A DNA stretch of 28,226 bases from an uncultured Bacteroidales bacterium (GTDB taxonomy: Bacteria > Bacteroidota > Bacteroidia > Bacteroidales > F082). Where the stretch lies: the NCBI GenBank assembly GCA_937906455.1, contig CALCYT010000028.1:1-28226 (forward strand), written 5' to 3'. The notes beneath the pieces are model-generated. The model saw only the letters and a list, made by a program, of their open reading frames with translations. It had not been told where the DNA came from and did no database searches. The translations under genes and the position numbers were made by a program. This document shows, in pieces, positions 16,868-24,746 of this stretch; positions within the stretch are counted from its first letter, which is position 1; each line of letters begins with the position of its first letter.

Positions 16868-17527
16868 ATGGTAAAAGTAATTGAACTCGGTGCTAACAAC
16901 ACCATCCTCAACAACTACATCGCTGAGATAAGAAACGTTGAAGTGCAAGGCGACAGGATGCGTTTCCGCAAGAATATGGAGCGCATCGGCGAGCTGATGG
17001 CATACGAGATTAGCAAAACCCTTGATTATGAAAAAGTTACAGTCACGACGCCGCTGGGCGAGAAAGAGACGAACATTCTCGTGGAACAGCCTGTGCTGGC
17101 TACCATCATGCGCGCCGGACTGCCGCTGCATCAGGGATTCCTGAACATCTTCGACAAAGCCGACAACGCCTTCATCGCGGCGTATAGGAAATACGATAAA
17201 AACGAGGACTTCGAGATACGCATAGAGTATTATTCGTCCGCCAATATCGACGGGCGCGTGCTGATGCTCGTTGACCCTATGCTCGCCACCGGCTCGTCGC
17301 TCGTGCAATGCCTCGACGGTCTGCTCCATGATGATATGAAACCGAAAAAAGTGCATCTCGCCGCTGTCATAGCAAGCTCTGAAGGCGTTGACTACGTGAG
17401 GAAAAAGCTCTCAAAATACAACGCCACACTGTGGGTCGGCGACATCGACGACGAGCTGACTGCGAAGGCATATATCGTGCCGGGATTAGGAGATGCCGGA
17501 GATTTGGCGTATGGGGAGAAGGAATAG
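16868..17527 (+). CDS. upp: Uracil phosphoribosyltransferase
   Basis: Salvages uracil with PRPP to form UMP; cytoplasmic. The 219-residue protein shows EQPVLATIMRAGLPLHQGFL (73-92), the PRPP loop VDPMLATGSS (135-144) and the C-terminal uracil-binding YIVPGLGDAGDLAYG (202-216). Length and motifs fit the family. It is the third gene of the run with the deacetylase and acyltransferase genes, 6 nt after the latter. The pairing of pyrimidine salvage with surface-glycan enzymes may simply be operon sharing. Confidence 0.96.
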   Translation: MVKVIELGANNTILNNYIAEIRNVEVQGDRMRFRKNMERIGELMAYEISKTLDYEKVTVTTPLGEKETNILVEQPVLATIMRAGLPLHQGFLNIFDKADNAFIAAYRKYDKNEDFEIRIEYYSSANIDGRVLMLVDPMLATGSSLVQCLDGLLHDDMKPKKVHLAAVIASSEGVDYVRKKLSKYNATLWVGDIDDELTAKAYIVPGLGDAGDLAYGEKE

Positions 17528-17532
17528 GGTCT

Positions 17533-17568
17533 GTCATCTCGACCGGAGCGAAGCGGAGTGGAGAAATC
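17533..17568 (+). repeat. Solo arm of the dispersed palindromic repeat
   Basis: GTCATCTCGACCGGAGCGAA...GAGAAATC, a left-arm module with no right arm nearby. It begins 5 nt after the upp stop and abuts the heptamer array at 17573. Confidence 0.8.
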
Positions 17569-17572
17569 TTTT

Positions 17573-17655
17573 TAGTTTAGAGTTTAGAGTTGAGAGTTTA
17601 GAGTCAGTTTTTTAGTTTAGAGTTTAGAGTTTAAAGTAGAGAGTAGAGAGTTATG
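17573..17655. repeat. Heptanucleotide array (AGTTTAG type), right copy of the 55-nt inverted pair
   Basis: 17573-17627 is the exact reverse complement of 1-55. The array then continues with AGTTTAA, AGTAGAG, AGTAGAG and AGTTATG to 17655. It lies between upp and the NSS transporter gene. Confidence 0.85.
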
Positions 17656-17686
17656 GCGATGTTAATAGTTTAATGGGTTTATAAAT

Positions 17687-19048
17687 ATGGACAATTTTAA
17701 AAATATGGGTAACAGGGAGAGTTTCGGCTCGAAGTTCGGAGTCATAGCGGCAGCGGCGGGTTCCGCCATAGGCTTAGGTAACATTTATCGTTTCCCGTGT
17801 GAGGCGGGTGCCAACGGCGGCGGCGCGTTTTTTATCGTTTACATAGTCATTGTGCTGCTTTTAGGCTTGCCGTTGATGGTGTCGGAGTTCGTCATCGGAC
17901 GCCGCTCAAAACGTAACGCCGTAGGCGCGTTCAAGACCCTCGCACCCGGCTCAAAGTCCTGGCCTATAATAGGTTACATGGGGGTCATCGGGGCGTTCCT
18001 CATCCTCGCCTTCTACTCCACCGTGGCAGGCTGGACCCTCGACTCGGTGTTCAAGGCCGTCACGAACTATTACCAGGGCAAAGACCTCGCCACCATCGAG
18101 GAAGGCTTCACCGCTTCTATCGACAACACCTGGCGTTCCATCATCTGGGAAGCCGCGTTCATCTTCCTCACCGCCTTCATCATCATACGAGGCATCGAGA
18201 AAGGCATTGAGAAATACTCGAAAATACTCATGCCGATACTGTTCGTCATTTTAGTGATACTTTGCGTGAAATCTCTCACGTTGCCAGGTGCCAAGGAAGG
18301 TCTGACGTTCTTCTTCAAGCCTGATTTTTCAAAAATCACCGGAAGAGTGCTCGTCAACGCGCTCGGACAAGCGTTTTTCTCGCTGAGTCTCGGCATGGGT
18401 GCCTTGATAACATACGGCTCTTACATCGCGAAAAAAGACAACCTCGCCTCCACCGCCTTGATGGTCAGCCTATGCGACACCCTTATCGCGACCTTGGCGG
18501 GAATCATCATCTTCCCCGCCGCGTTTTCCTTCGGGATACAGCCGGAGGCAGGCGCGTCGTTGGCGTTCAACACCTTGCCGATGCTCTTCAACCAGATGGC
18601 AGGAGGCTACTTCTTCTGCCTGATATTCTTTATTTTACTTGCGATAGCGGCTCTCACCTCGTCAATTTCTCTGCTTGAGGTGGTGGTGTCGTATCTGACA
18701 GAGGAATTAAAGATAACTCGCTCAAAAGCAACGACATTAGCCGCCTTAGGCTCTTTCGCGCTCTGCGTGATAGCGGGCATGAGCCTGCAGACGGGTTCAT
18801 CACTGAAAGTATTCAACCTGACGTTCTTCGACGCACTCGACAAGTTCACGGCTACCATTCTGATGACGATAGGCGGACTGTTTACCGTCATTTTCCTCGG
18901 ATGGAAGATGAGAAAATCGGACTTTGAAGACGAGTTCACCAACGGAGGCAACGTCAATATGAGGTTGAGAAAGATTTTTTATTTCATAATAAAATTCATA
19001 GCTCCATTGGCAATAACAGTGATTCTTATAACACAATGGATTAAGTGA
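17687..19048 (+). CDS. Sodium-dependent transporter, NSS/SNF family
   Basis: Inner-membrane Na+-coupled symporter of the LeuT type, likely for amino acids. The 453-residue protein has the family opening SFGSKFGVIAAAAGSAIGLG, then NIYRFPCEAGANGGGAF (TM1, where most relatives have NIWRFPY), and about 11 hydrophobic segments ending LAITVILITQWIK. Starts at 17687 (MDNFKNMGNRES) or 17705 (MGNRES) are both possible; homology begins near the second. The helix-hairpin-helix gene follows after 22 nt. Substrate cannot be assigned. Confidence 0.93.
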   Translation: MDNFKNMGNRESFGSKFGVIAAAAGSAIGLGNIYRFPCEAGANGGGAFFIVYIVIVLLLGLPLMVSEFVIGRRSKRNAVGAFKTLAPGSKSWPIIGYMGVIGAFLILAFYSTVAGWTLDSVFKAVTNYYQGKDLATIEEGFTASIDNTWRSIIWEAAFIFLTAFIIIRGIEKGIEKYSKILMPILFVILVILCVKSLTLPGAKEGLTFFFKPDFSKITGRVLVNALGQAFFSLSLGMGALITYGSYIAKKDNLASTALMVSLCDTLIATLAGIIIFPAAFSFGIQPEAGASLAFNTLPMLFNQMAGGYFFCLIFFILLAIAALTSSISLLEVVVSYLTEELKITRSKATTLAALGSFALCVIAGMSLQTGSSLKVFNLTFFDALDKFTATILMTIGGLFTVIFLGWKMRKSDFEDEFTNGGNVNMRLRKIFYFIIKFIAPLAITVILITQWIK

Positions 19049-19070
19049 CAGCTATAAAAAACCGAAATTT

Positions 19071-19805
19071 ATGAACACCTTTAAACGTTTTATGACTTTT
19101 TCGCGCAGCGAGCGCATCGCAATTGTCACCATGGTCTCGGTGATAGTTATCATATTGATAGTCAAGAATTTAGTGGTTACGCACCCTCCAAAAAGGGATT
19201 ATTTCAAACACGATCTGGACTCAATAGTCGCCCGAAGGCAGCTGATGCTTGATTCTTTGAGAATGGCCGATTCAATTGAAAAAGCTGAAAAGAGCATGTC
19301 ATTTCGAGCGAAGCAAACTCCTCACCTGTCATTTCGAGCGAAGCAGCGCGAAGTCGAGAAATCTCATTTGATTGCAGACGATGCCTCCGTTCCGCTTCGC
19401 CCCAGTCGAATTGAGGTGGACATCAATACCGCCGACACAACGCTTTTGAAGCAGCTGCCGGGCATCGGAAGCGCATTTGCCCGATGGATAGTGGAATATC
19501 GCGAAAGACTCGGCGGTTATCGCAAAACCGAGCAGCTGCTGGAGGTTTACCGCATGGACAGCACAAGGTTTTACGCCATCAAAGATAATGTGAAAATCGA
19601 TTCGTCTTTCATCCCTAACAGATTGAGAATCAACAGTGATGCGTTTAAAATTTTGTTAAGGCACCCTTATTTGGAATTTGATGACGTTAAGAAAATAGTA
19701 AACCACCGCGAACAAAAAGGATTGATTACGTCGTGGCAACAATTGGTTGGAATCATCGGCGACGAAATCAATCCGGAGTTACAGTATTACATTGATTATC
19801 AATAG
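19071..19805 (+). CDS. Membrane-anchored ComEA-like helix-hairpin-helix protein with repeat insertion
   Basis: A 244-residue protein: one N-terminal membrane segment (about 16-33), a charged linker (about 34-75), a segment encoded by the dispersed repeat (76-113), then helix-hairpin-helix DNA-binding motifs: VDINTADTTLLKQLPGIGSA (starting near 116), ARWIVEYRERLGGYRKTEQL, and a second unit around LRHPYLEFDDVKKIVNHREQ. HhH proteins of this kind bind DNA without sequence specificity; ComEA does so during transformation, but a role here is only inferred. The peptide 76-113 contains SFRAKQ twice, the translated repeat, in frame. The stop overlaps the end of the convergent ccsBA gene by 7 nt. Confidence 0.85.
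   Translation: MNTFKRFMTFSRSERIAIVTMVSVIVIILIVKNLVVTHPPKRDYFKHDLDSIVARRQLMLDSLRMADSIEKAEKSMSFRAKQTPHLSFRAKQREVEKSHLIADDASVPLRPSRIEVDINTADTTLLKQLPGIGSAFARWIVEYRERLGGYRKTEQLLEVYRMDSTRFYAIKDNVKIDSSFIPNRLRINSDAFKILLRHPYLEFDDVKKIVNHREQKGLITSWQQLVGIIGDEINPELQYYIDYQ
19298..19414. repeat. Dispersed palindromic repeat modules inside a coding region
   Basis: Modules GTCATTTCGAGCGAAGC at 19298-19314, a longer copy 19328-19366 ending GAGAAATC, and an inverted, diverged module 19389-19414 (CCGCTTCGCCCCAGTCGAAT). All are translated in the gene's frame (residues 76-113) and bring in no stop codon. Confidence 0.85.
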
Positions 19806-21844
19806 GCGTGCATGCCTCCGAGCATATTCACGCCGAAGTAAGTCATCAGCACGCTGAGGAATGCCAAGATATTGAAAATATGGAAATTCATCGGTTTCTG
19901 CAAGCCGGGAGCCATGTCTTTGAACAAGGCTGTGGCGTAAATCATCAGCGTTATCAGCGACCATGTCTCCTTCGGGTCCCAAGCCCAGTAAGTCCCCCAC
20001 GAGATGTTAGCCCACACCGAGCCTATCATGATGCCGAAAGCGAGGCACATCACCGCCGGAAACAGCATGTTTCGCGAGACATCAGCCATGCGCTCTATCT
20101 CCGCGAGCGAGTCTTTGTTGCAGATTCTCACCACGACAGCCGCCAAGCCGTTGATTAGCATGAAGGCAAGCAAAGCGTATGCCACCATGATGATTGCCAC
20201 ATGCAAGCCGAGCAACGGCGACGAGAGCACCGGCATCAAGGGCGTGATTTTCGGATTGGCCGAGCTCATCACTGAGACGAGCATCATCAAACCGCTGACA
20301 ATCAAGCCTGTAGCAATGATATTGACTCTGCCGTTTTTCCTAAACGCCATGATGCCGGCAATGAGCAGCGAAACCCATGCCATGAAATGCTGCGTCTCGG
20401 CACTCTTCGCTAACGGGATGTGTCCCGCCACAATCCATCTCAGGACTATCAAAAACGTAAGAAATGCGAAGATTATCCAATTTATTGATACTGAGACACT
20501 TTCAATCGACTTCGGCATCTTCTTCCCCATGGCGGTGAACACGCAATATATCACAAAGAACATTATCCCGAAAAACAATGAGAAGTATGCCACGTAGTTG
20601 TATTTTGACCAAACATTATAGATTTTCTCCGTTTTAAACCGGAAATCCGATTGTAAAACGCTGTTTCCGTCTGCCGTGACGCTGTTTTTCCTTTGGTATT
20701 CCTTAATCTTATGCAAGGTCTCCGTGAGTGTGGCATAATCTTTTTTCACTACGAGTTCATTAAGATAACTCATTGATTTTCTTACAAACAGCCATTCTTC
20801 TTCACTCAGGCTCCTCGGCAGGTCGTCATTAGGGCTAAACCATTTCACGGTGCCGTCGGGCATCCGGCAAGGGAAAATCTTCGTCATGGCACCGGTTTGG
20901 AACGACTCCACCAAATGTTTTACCTCATCGCGCTTACTCTGTTGACGCTCAGTGCCTTTCCAATAATTCGGGTAGAACATCCATCCTGCCAGCACCTGTT
21001 CTGATGTGCATCCGTGATACGTCGGTTTTCCGTACAGTTTGCAGGCAAAGTCTTTCGCGAAAGTCTGCATCGGTGCGATTCTGCCGCTGTTGTAGATGTA
21101 GATGTCACCTAACTCGGCTGCGACATCTTTGGGTAAGGTCTTAAGTTCCTGAGCATTCGCCATCGAGCCTATCATCATGATTGCCAATAACATAGCAGTG
21201 CATCTCGCGAATTTTGGGACATTAGTCCTCAGCAGATTCCGCACAAAAATCAAAAGCATGGACACCGACAGCAGGACAAAGCCTATATATGTCACGGTGA
21301 TTCCCCAGGGGTCGTGCTGCACGGTGAGAGTACAGCCATCGAAATCTTTGTCGAAGTCTTCGTTAAAGAAACGGAAGCCTTTGTATTTCAAGATGTTATT
21401 CATCGAGATTTTCCCTTCTTTAAGGACATTGTCTGCATCGGAAATCACCACGTTTGACACATAATCGGCATGCGACATGGTTCCGGGATAATAGACAACA
21501 TCGAAATTTTGCAAGGTCACATAAAACGGCAGTTGGTATTGTCTCTCCCCATCGGAAAACGTGTTAACAGATTCATTTTCAGAGAGATGCATACTCCCAC
21601 TTTGGCTTGTCGTGAAACTCAGGAAGCCGCCGAGCAGTATGAGCAGCATGGAGGCGTTGACGGCGCATGCAAGCGGACGTGTCCACATTTTCTCACTGAT
21701 GATTCTCCACACAATGTTGGCCGCGAACACGAACAACAATGCCACAAACCACCATTTGTCGTAAAAAGGCGTCTTGACTAATGTGCTGATTATCAATACG
21801 ATAATCGTTACAATCCAGATAGTCAACGATATTTTGTTTTTCAT
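19799..21844 (-). CDS. ccsBA: Fused cytochrome c biogenesis protein CcsBA (ResB-ResC type)
   Basis: System II heme-attachment machine: carries heme across the inner membrane and joins it to CxxCH motifs of c-type apocytochromes. The 681-residue protein has an N-terminal half with several membrane helices and a periplasmic region (ResB-like), a central periplasmic domain (about 230-410), and a C-terminal CcsA part with the WWD heme-handling motif WGTYWAWDPKETW (616-628) and nearby histidines (LHVAIIM, FHIF, MHAY). It lies downstream of the di-heme DUF1111 lipoprotein gene, separated by a 79-nt gap with a perfect hairpin, so the pair is probably substrate and maturase. The stop overlaps the convergent helix-hairpin-helix gene. 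Confidence 0.9.
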   Translation of the reverse strand: MKNKISLTIWIVTIIVLIISTLVKTPFYDKWWFVALLFVFAANIVWRIISEKMWTRPLACAVNASMLLILLGGFLSFTTSQSGSMHLSENESVNTFSDGERQYQLPFYVTLQNFDVVYYPGTMSHADYVSNVVISDADNVLKEGKISMNNILKYKGFRFFNEDFDKDFDGCTLTVQHDPWGITVTYIGFVLLSVSMLLIFVRNLLRTNVPKFARCTAMLLAIMMIGSMANAQELKTLPKDVAAELGDIYIYNSGRIAPMQTFAKDFACKLYGKPTYHGCTSEQVLAGWMFYPNYWKGTERQQSKRDEVKHLVESFQTGAMTKIFPCRMPDGTVKWFSPNDDLPRSLSEEEWLFVRKSMSYLNELVVKKDYATLTETLHKIKEYQRKNSVTADGNSVLQSDFRFKTEKIYNVWSKYNYVAYFSLFFGIMFFVIYCVFTAMGKKMPKSIESVSVSINWIIFAFLTFLIVLRWIVAGHIPLAKSAETQHFMAWVSLLIAGIMAFRKNGRVNIIATGLIVSGLMMLVSVMSSANPKITPLMPVLSSPLLGLHVAIIMVAYALLAFMLINGLAAVVVRICNKDSLAEIERMADVSRNMLFPAVMCLAFGIMIGSVWANISWGTYWAWDPKETWSLITLMIYATALFKDMAPGLQKPMNFHIFNILAFLSVLMTYFGVNMLGGMHAY

Positions 21845-21866
21845 AACATGATTTTATAATTTGTAA

Positions 21867-21900
21867 AATGTTGAGACGATGTGAACATCGTCTCAACATT
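21867..21900. terminator. Perfect 15-bp hairpin between the DUF1111 gene and ccsBA
   Basis: Arms AATGTTGAGACGATG (21867-21881) and CATCGTCTCAACATT (21886-21900), loop TGAA. On the minus strand it follows the DUF1111 stop by 23 nt and precedes ccsBA by 22 nt. Only a short T-run follows, so it may be an attenuating terminator, an mRNA-stability element, or a copy of a GAGACG...CGTCTC-type dispersed hairpin. Confidence 0.6.
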
Positions 21901-21923
21901 CGGTACGTCAATATCAATATTTT

Positions 21924-23540
21924 TTAGATCGCGTCGATGAATTTCACGACGGCGTCTCTGTCAGCTTTTGACAGCTCACGGAATTTCTCCACCGAGCGGC
22001 GTGCGTCGCTCTGGGCGTTGCCGTGCCACATGATGGCCTCTATCACCGTTTGTGCGCGGCAGTCATGGAGACGCTCGCTGGCACCGGTGCAGATGGCACT
22101 CAGTCCGCGACCCCACAGTGGTGTCGTGCGGCACCATCCTGTGCGTATGTCGTTCTCCATGTGGAGCTTATGCTGCACGTAGTCGCTATAAGGCCAAATC
22201 TTCTGATTAGGATAGCGTGGCAGTCTTGGGTCGGCTGTTGAGAAGAAGCCTGCCGGGTCGTCGAACACGTCGTCGCCGGTCTCCCATGAAGGACGGTGGC
22301 AGTAGGCGCAGCCCATCTCACTGAAAAGCTCGCGACCGCGTTGCACCTCGGCGTCGTCGAGGTCACGGGCGGCGGGGACAGCCAAGCCGCGATGCCATAC
22401 CATGAAGTTGACGTAGTCTTCGTCCTTCATCTCAGGCTGGTTGAGCGAATCAGGGATATTGCTCATCATGAGATAGTTGTATATGTCGGTCTCCACATCT
22501 CCCGTAAGGTTATACTGCGGGAAATAGTTATAGAACTCAGCCTGCACGTCAGGGTCTTGCGACGCTGTGCGGGCGTATGCGCCTGTCATGTAATGCGTGG
22601 TCTTGGTGCGGTGTGTCACGTTGGTGATGTTCCATATGGCGTTAGCACCAGGAGCATCCTGTAGCGGACCGCGTGTGAGGGCGTAGGTGTACTTCTTGGG
22701 ATGGGTGGTGTTACCATAATAACCCGTCGGGGCGAAGTCATTGCCGGCCCACATCGCGGGGTTGAGTCCGTTCTGCATGTAACCGTCGTTAAACTCCTTC
22801 TGATACTGAGCCCTCAGCGAGTCGTCAGGGATGGCGTCAATCAAGCCTGTGCCGTAGATGCCTATCGTTGACTCTAAACGGCACACGAAATCGCTGTACG
22901 GGATTGGGTTGTTACCCACCTCGAGAGGCACGTAGAAGGCATCTTCAGGGATATAGACCTCCGGATAGGTGAGGTTATACGTCTCGCCATCGGGGAAGGC
23001 GTTACCCCATTCGTCGGTGTAGCTGAGCCAGTTAATCTGAATCTTCGTCTCATCCAAAGGAGCCTTGAATGGTGCCACCGCATTGGTTTGCGGCATGCCT
23101 GTGTAGGAGCTTAAGTAAGTGTCGTTCCTGTCGGTGAAGACGAGCAGATAGCCGTTGCCCCAGTCGTTGGAGCGATAGCGGTTCATACGCATACCATGCC
23201 CGTAGCCCGGATGACAAGCGATGCATGAGTTACGCACGTAGAGAGGTCCCAATCCGTTGAACGGCTCGTTGTTCTGAGTATATGTGCGCTCAAAGAAATA
23301 CTCGCCGTATTTGAAAGCGGTGGTCATACCGGCTTGTTCTACGGCAGGAGTGGGGTCTTCGTAAGCGGTAGCCGAGTTGTTGAACGTTGTGCCCAACTCA
23401 CCGCCGGCATAGGTACCCTCCACCACTGCAACCGGCTGAGGCGTAGGATTGGAGGTCTTGTTTTCCTTTTTACAGGAAGCCAAGCCCAACGTCAGCAGAC
23501 TTACTGCGACAAAGGCCGTTAATTGATTGAATTTTAACAT
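21924..23540 (-). CDS. Di-heme c-type lipoprotein, DUF1111 (DHOR) family
   Basis: A 538-residue predicted lipoprotein oxidoreductase. The signal ends in LASC (lipid Cys23). Two heme-binding CxxCH motifs are present: CIACH (106-110) in YVRNSCIACHPGYGHG and CAYCH (411-415) in LFSEMGCAYCHRPSW. Also seen are GTGLIDAIPDDSL and a C-terminal FRELSKADRDAVVKFIDAI, both usual in DUF1111 proteins (distant relatives of MauG/CcpA peroxidases). The start at 23540 (MLKFNQLTAF) is chosen because the signal peptide begins there; an upstream extension to 23591 overlaps the imelysin gene. The imelysin stop is 10 nt upstream, as in an operon. Proposed role: redox step in iron or metal acquisition; unproven. Confidence 0.92.
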   Translation of the reverse strand: MLKFNQLTAFVAVSLLTLGLASCKKENKTSNPTPQPVAVVEGTYAGGELGTTFNNSATAYEDPTPAVEQAGMTTAFKYGEYFFERTYTQNNEPFNGLGPLYVRNSCIACHPGYGHGMRMNRYRSNDWGNGYLLVFTDRNDTYLSSYTGMPQTNAVAPFKAPLDETKIQINWLSYTDEWGNAFPDGETYNLTYPEVYIPEDAFYVPLEVGNNPIPYSDFVCRLESTIGIYGTGLIDAIPDDSLRAQYQKEFNDGYMQNGLNPAMWAGNDFAPTGYYGNTTHPKKYTYALTRGPLQDAPGANAIWNITNVTHRTKTTHYMTGAYARTASQDPDVQAEFYNYFPQYNLTGDVETDIYNYLMMSNIPDSLNQPEMKDEDYVNFMVWHRGLAVPAARDLDDAEVQRGRELFSEMGCAYCHRPSWETGDDVFDDPAGFFSTADPRLPRYPNQKIWPYSDYVQHKLHMENDIRTGWCRTTPLWGRGLSAICTGASERLHDCRAQTVIEAIMWHGNAQSDARRSVEKFRELSKADRDAVVKFIDAI

Positions 23541-23550
23541 TACAACTATT

Positions 23551-24720
23551 TTAATTGTCTTTGATAGCGTCTTTGGCTTCAGCGAGCACATCTGATAAAG
23601 CTTGGCAGGCCTCTATAGCCTCGCCGGCACTCGGGTCGGAATAATTGAGGACGAATGGTCGCGCCATGTGGTCGATTTTATCAAGAGCGTAGTCGATGGC
23701 CCCCATCACTCTGGTGTCAAGATCTGAATTGATGCTCTTGAGGTATGCGTGCATCGACTTGGTTTCGTCTCTCTCGCCTTCATTGCCGCCCATGTAAGCG
23801 TTTTTGACAGATGTGATGTTGTCGGTGAAGTCTTTGATGGACTTCTGGCTGTATGGTGACTCGACGTATGTCACATCTTCACCGTTATAGCATTTGCCGA
23901 TCTTCGAGGTACCCACCTCGTCGGAGATGTCGATGCTGCCGTCGATAATAGCCTGAAGAGCCTGTGTGAGTGTCACGTAGGTGCTACCGGCCTGACCGGC
24001 TTTCTGCATGTTTTCGCCATAGCTGAAGTCGCCGCCGTTGACAGTGGTGTTGAACTCAAGGTCTTCCATCAACTCAGCGTGGCTCTCTGGAGCCTCGTCG
24101 CCGAGCCAGCTCACCTCGAGTTGGAAGCAGCGGTTGCGGAGGTCGCCGGCAACTGCCACAGCGTAAATCATGTAATCGTCGGTAAGATCTGCCACATCTC
24201 TCGGATTTCCGTCACGGAAGAGGATGTACTCGATGCCGTGGAATCCGAGGAGGGCGTTGCCGAGCTGTTCGCCGGCCACCACATCGCCGTCTTCAGTGTC
24301 CAAAGCGGCAATCATGCTTGGACTTGCCATGAGGTTGTTGAAGGCATCCTCATCGAGTGGCCAAGAGTCGATATGCGGGTCGATGCCGAAGTCGGAGGCG
24401 GCTCCGAAGAGGAAGGCCTCACTCATCTCCCACCAGTGACGTGCTTCGAGGAAGGTCTCGCATGCCGCGTCAACATTGGCTTGCGTCATATCCTCTTTCA
24501 ATGTGTTGAGTTTACCGACAAGCTCATCGGTATAGGCAGCCAAATTGCTGTAAGTCGGAGCCACGGTGTGGTCGAGGAACTGGTTGATGATGGCAAGCTT
24601 TGTAGCAGAGTTGTCATCGGTTGGGGTTGTGGTTGAATCACTTTTCTTGCAGGCGTTGAAGCTCACTGCAAACAATGCTGAAAATACTATCAGCATCACA
24701 CTTTTAAATACGTTTTTCAT
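23551..24720 (-). CDS. Imelysin-family (peptidase M75-like) lipoprotein
   Basis: A 389-residue predicted lipoprotein; the signal ends FNAC with Cys24 (an atypical lipobox with Phe at -3). The imelysin signature GxHxxE is seen as GFHGIE (159-164), followed by YILFRDG; helical segments dominate, as expected of the two-bundle imelysin fold. Related proteins (IrpA, EfeO/EfeM, Algp7) bind iron or other cations; peptidase activity is not well supported for the family. It sits between a porin gene (26 nt upstream) and the DUF1111 gene (10 nt downstream), so the three are probably one operon. The metal is inferred to be iron. Confidence 0.92.
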   Translation of the reverse strand: MKNVFKSVMLIVFSALFAVSFNACKKSDSTTTPTDDNSATKLAIINQFLDHTVAPTYSNLAAYTDELVGKLNTLKEDMTQANVDAACETFLEARHWWEMSEAFLFGAASDFGIDPHIDSWPLDEDAFNNLMASPSMIAALDTEDGDVVAGEQLGNALLGFHGIEYILFRDGNPRDVADLTDDYMIYAVAVAGDLRNRCFQLEVSWLGDEAPESHAELMEDLEFNTTVNGGDFSYGENMQKAGQAGSTYVTLTQALQAIIDGSIDISDEVGTSKIGKCYNGEDVTYVESPYSQKSIKDFTDNITSVKNAYMGGNEGERDETKSMHAYLKSINSDLDTRVMGAIDYALDKIDHMARPFVLNYSDPSAGEAIEACQALSDVLAEAKDAIKDN

Positions 24721-24746
24721 CTTTTGATATTTTAATGTTTGAATAG

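Noticed and set aside
12308..17527. Polysaccharide utilization locus
   Set aside because: A GH3 and a CE4-type enzyme are present but no SusC/SusD pair, sensor or other glycan gene; the deacetylase lacks a signal peptide and has its own promoter.
23541..23591. Upstream start for the DUF1111 gene
   Set aside because: It overlaps the imelysin gene and puts 17 residues before a good lipoprotein signal peptide.
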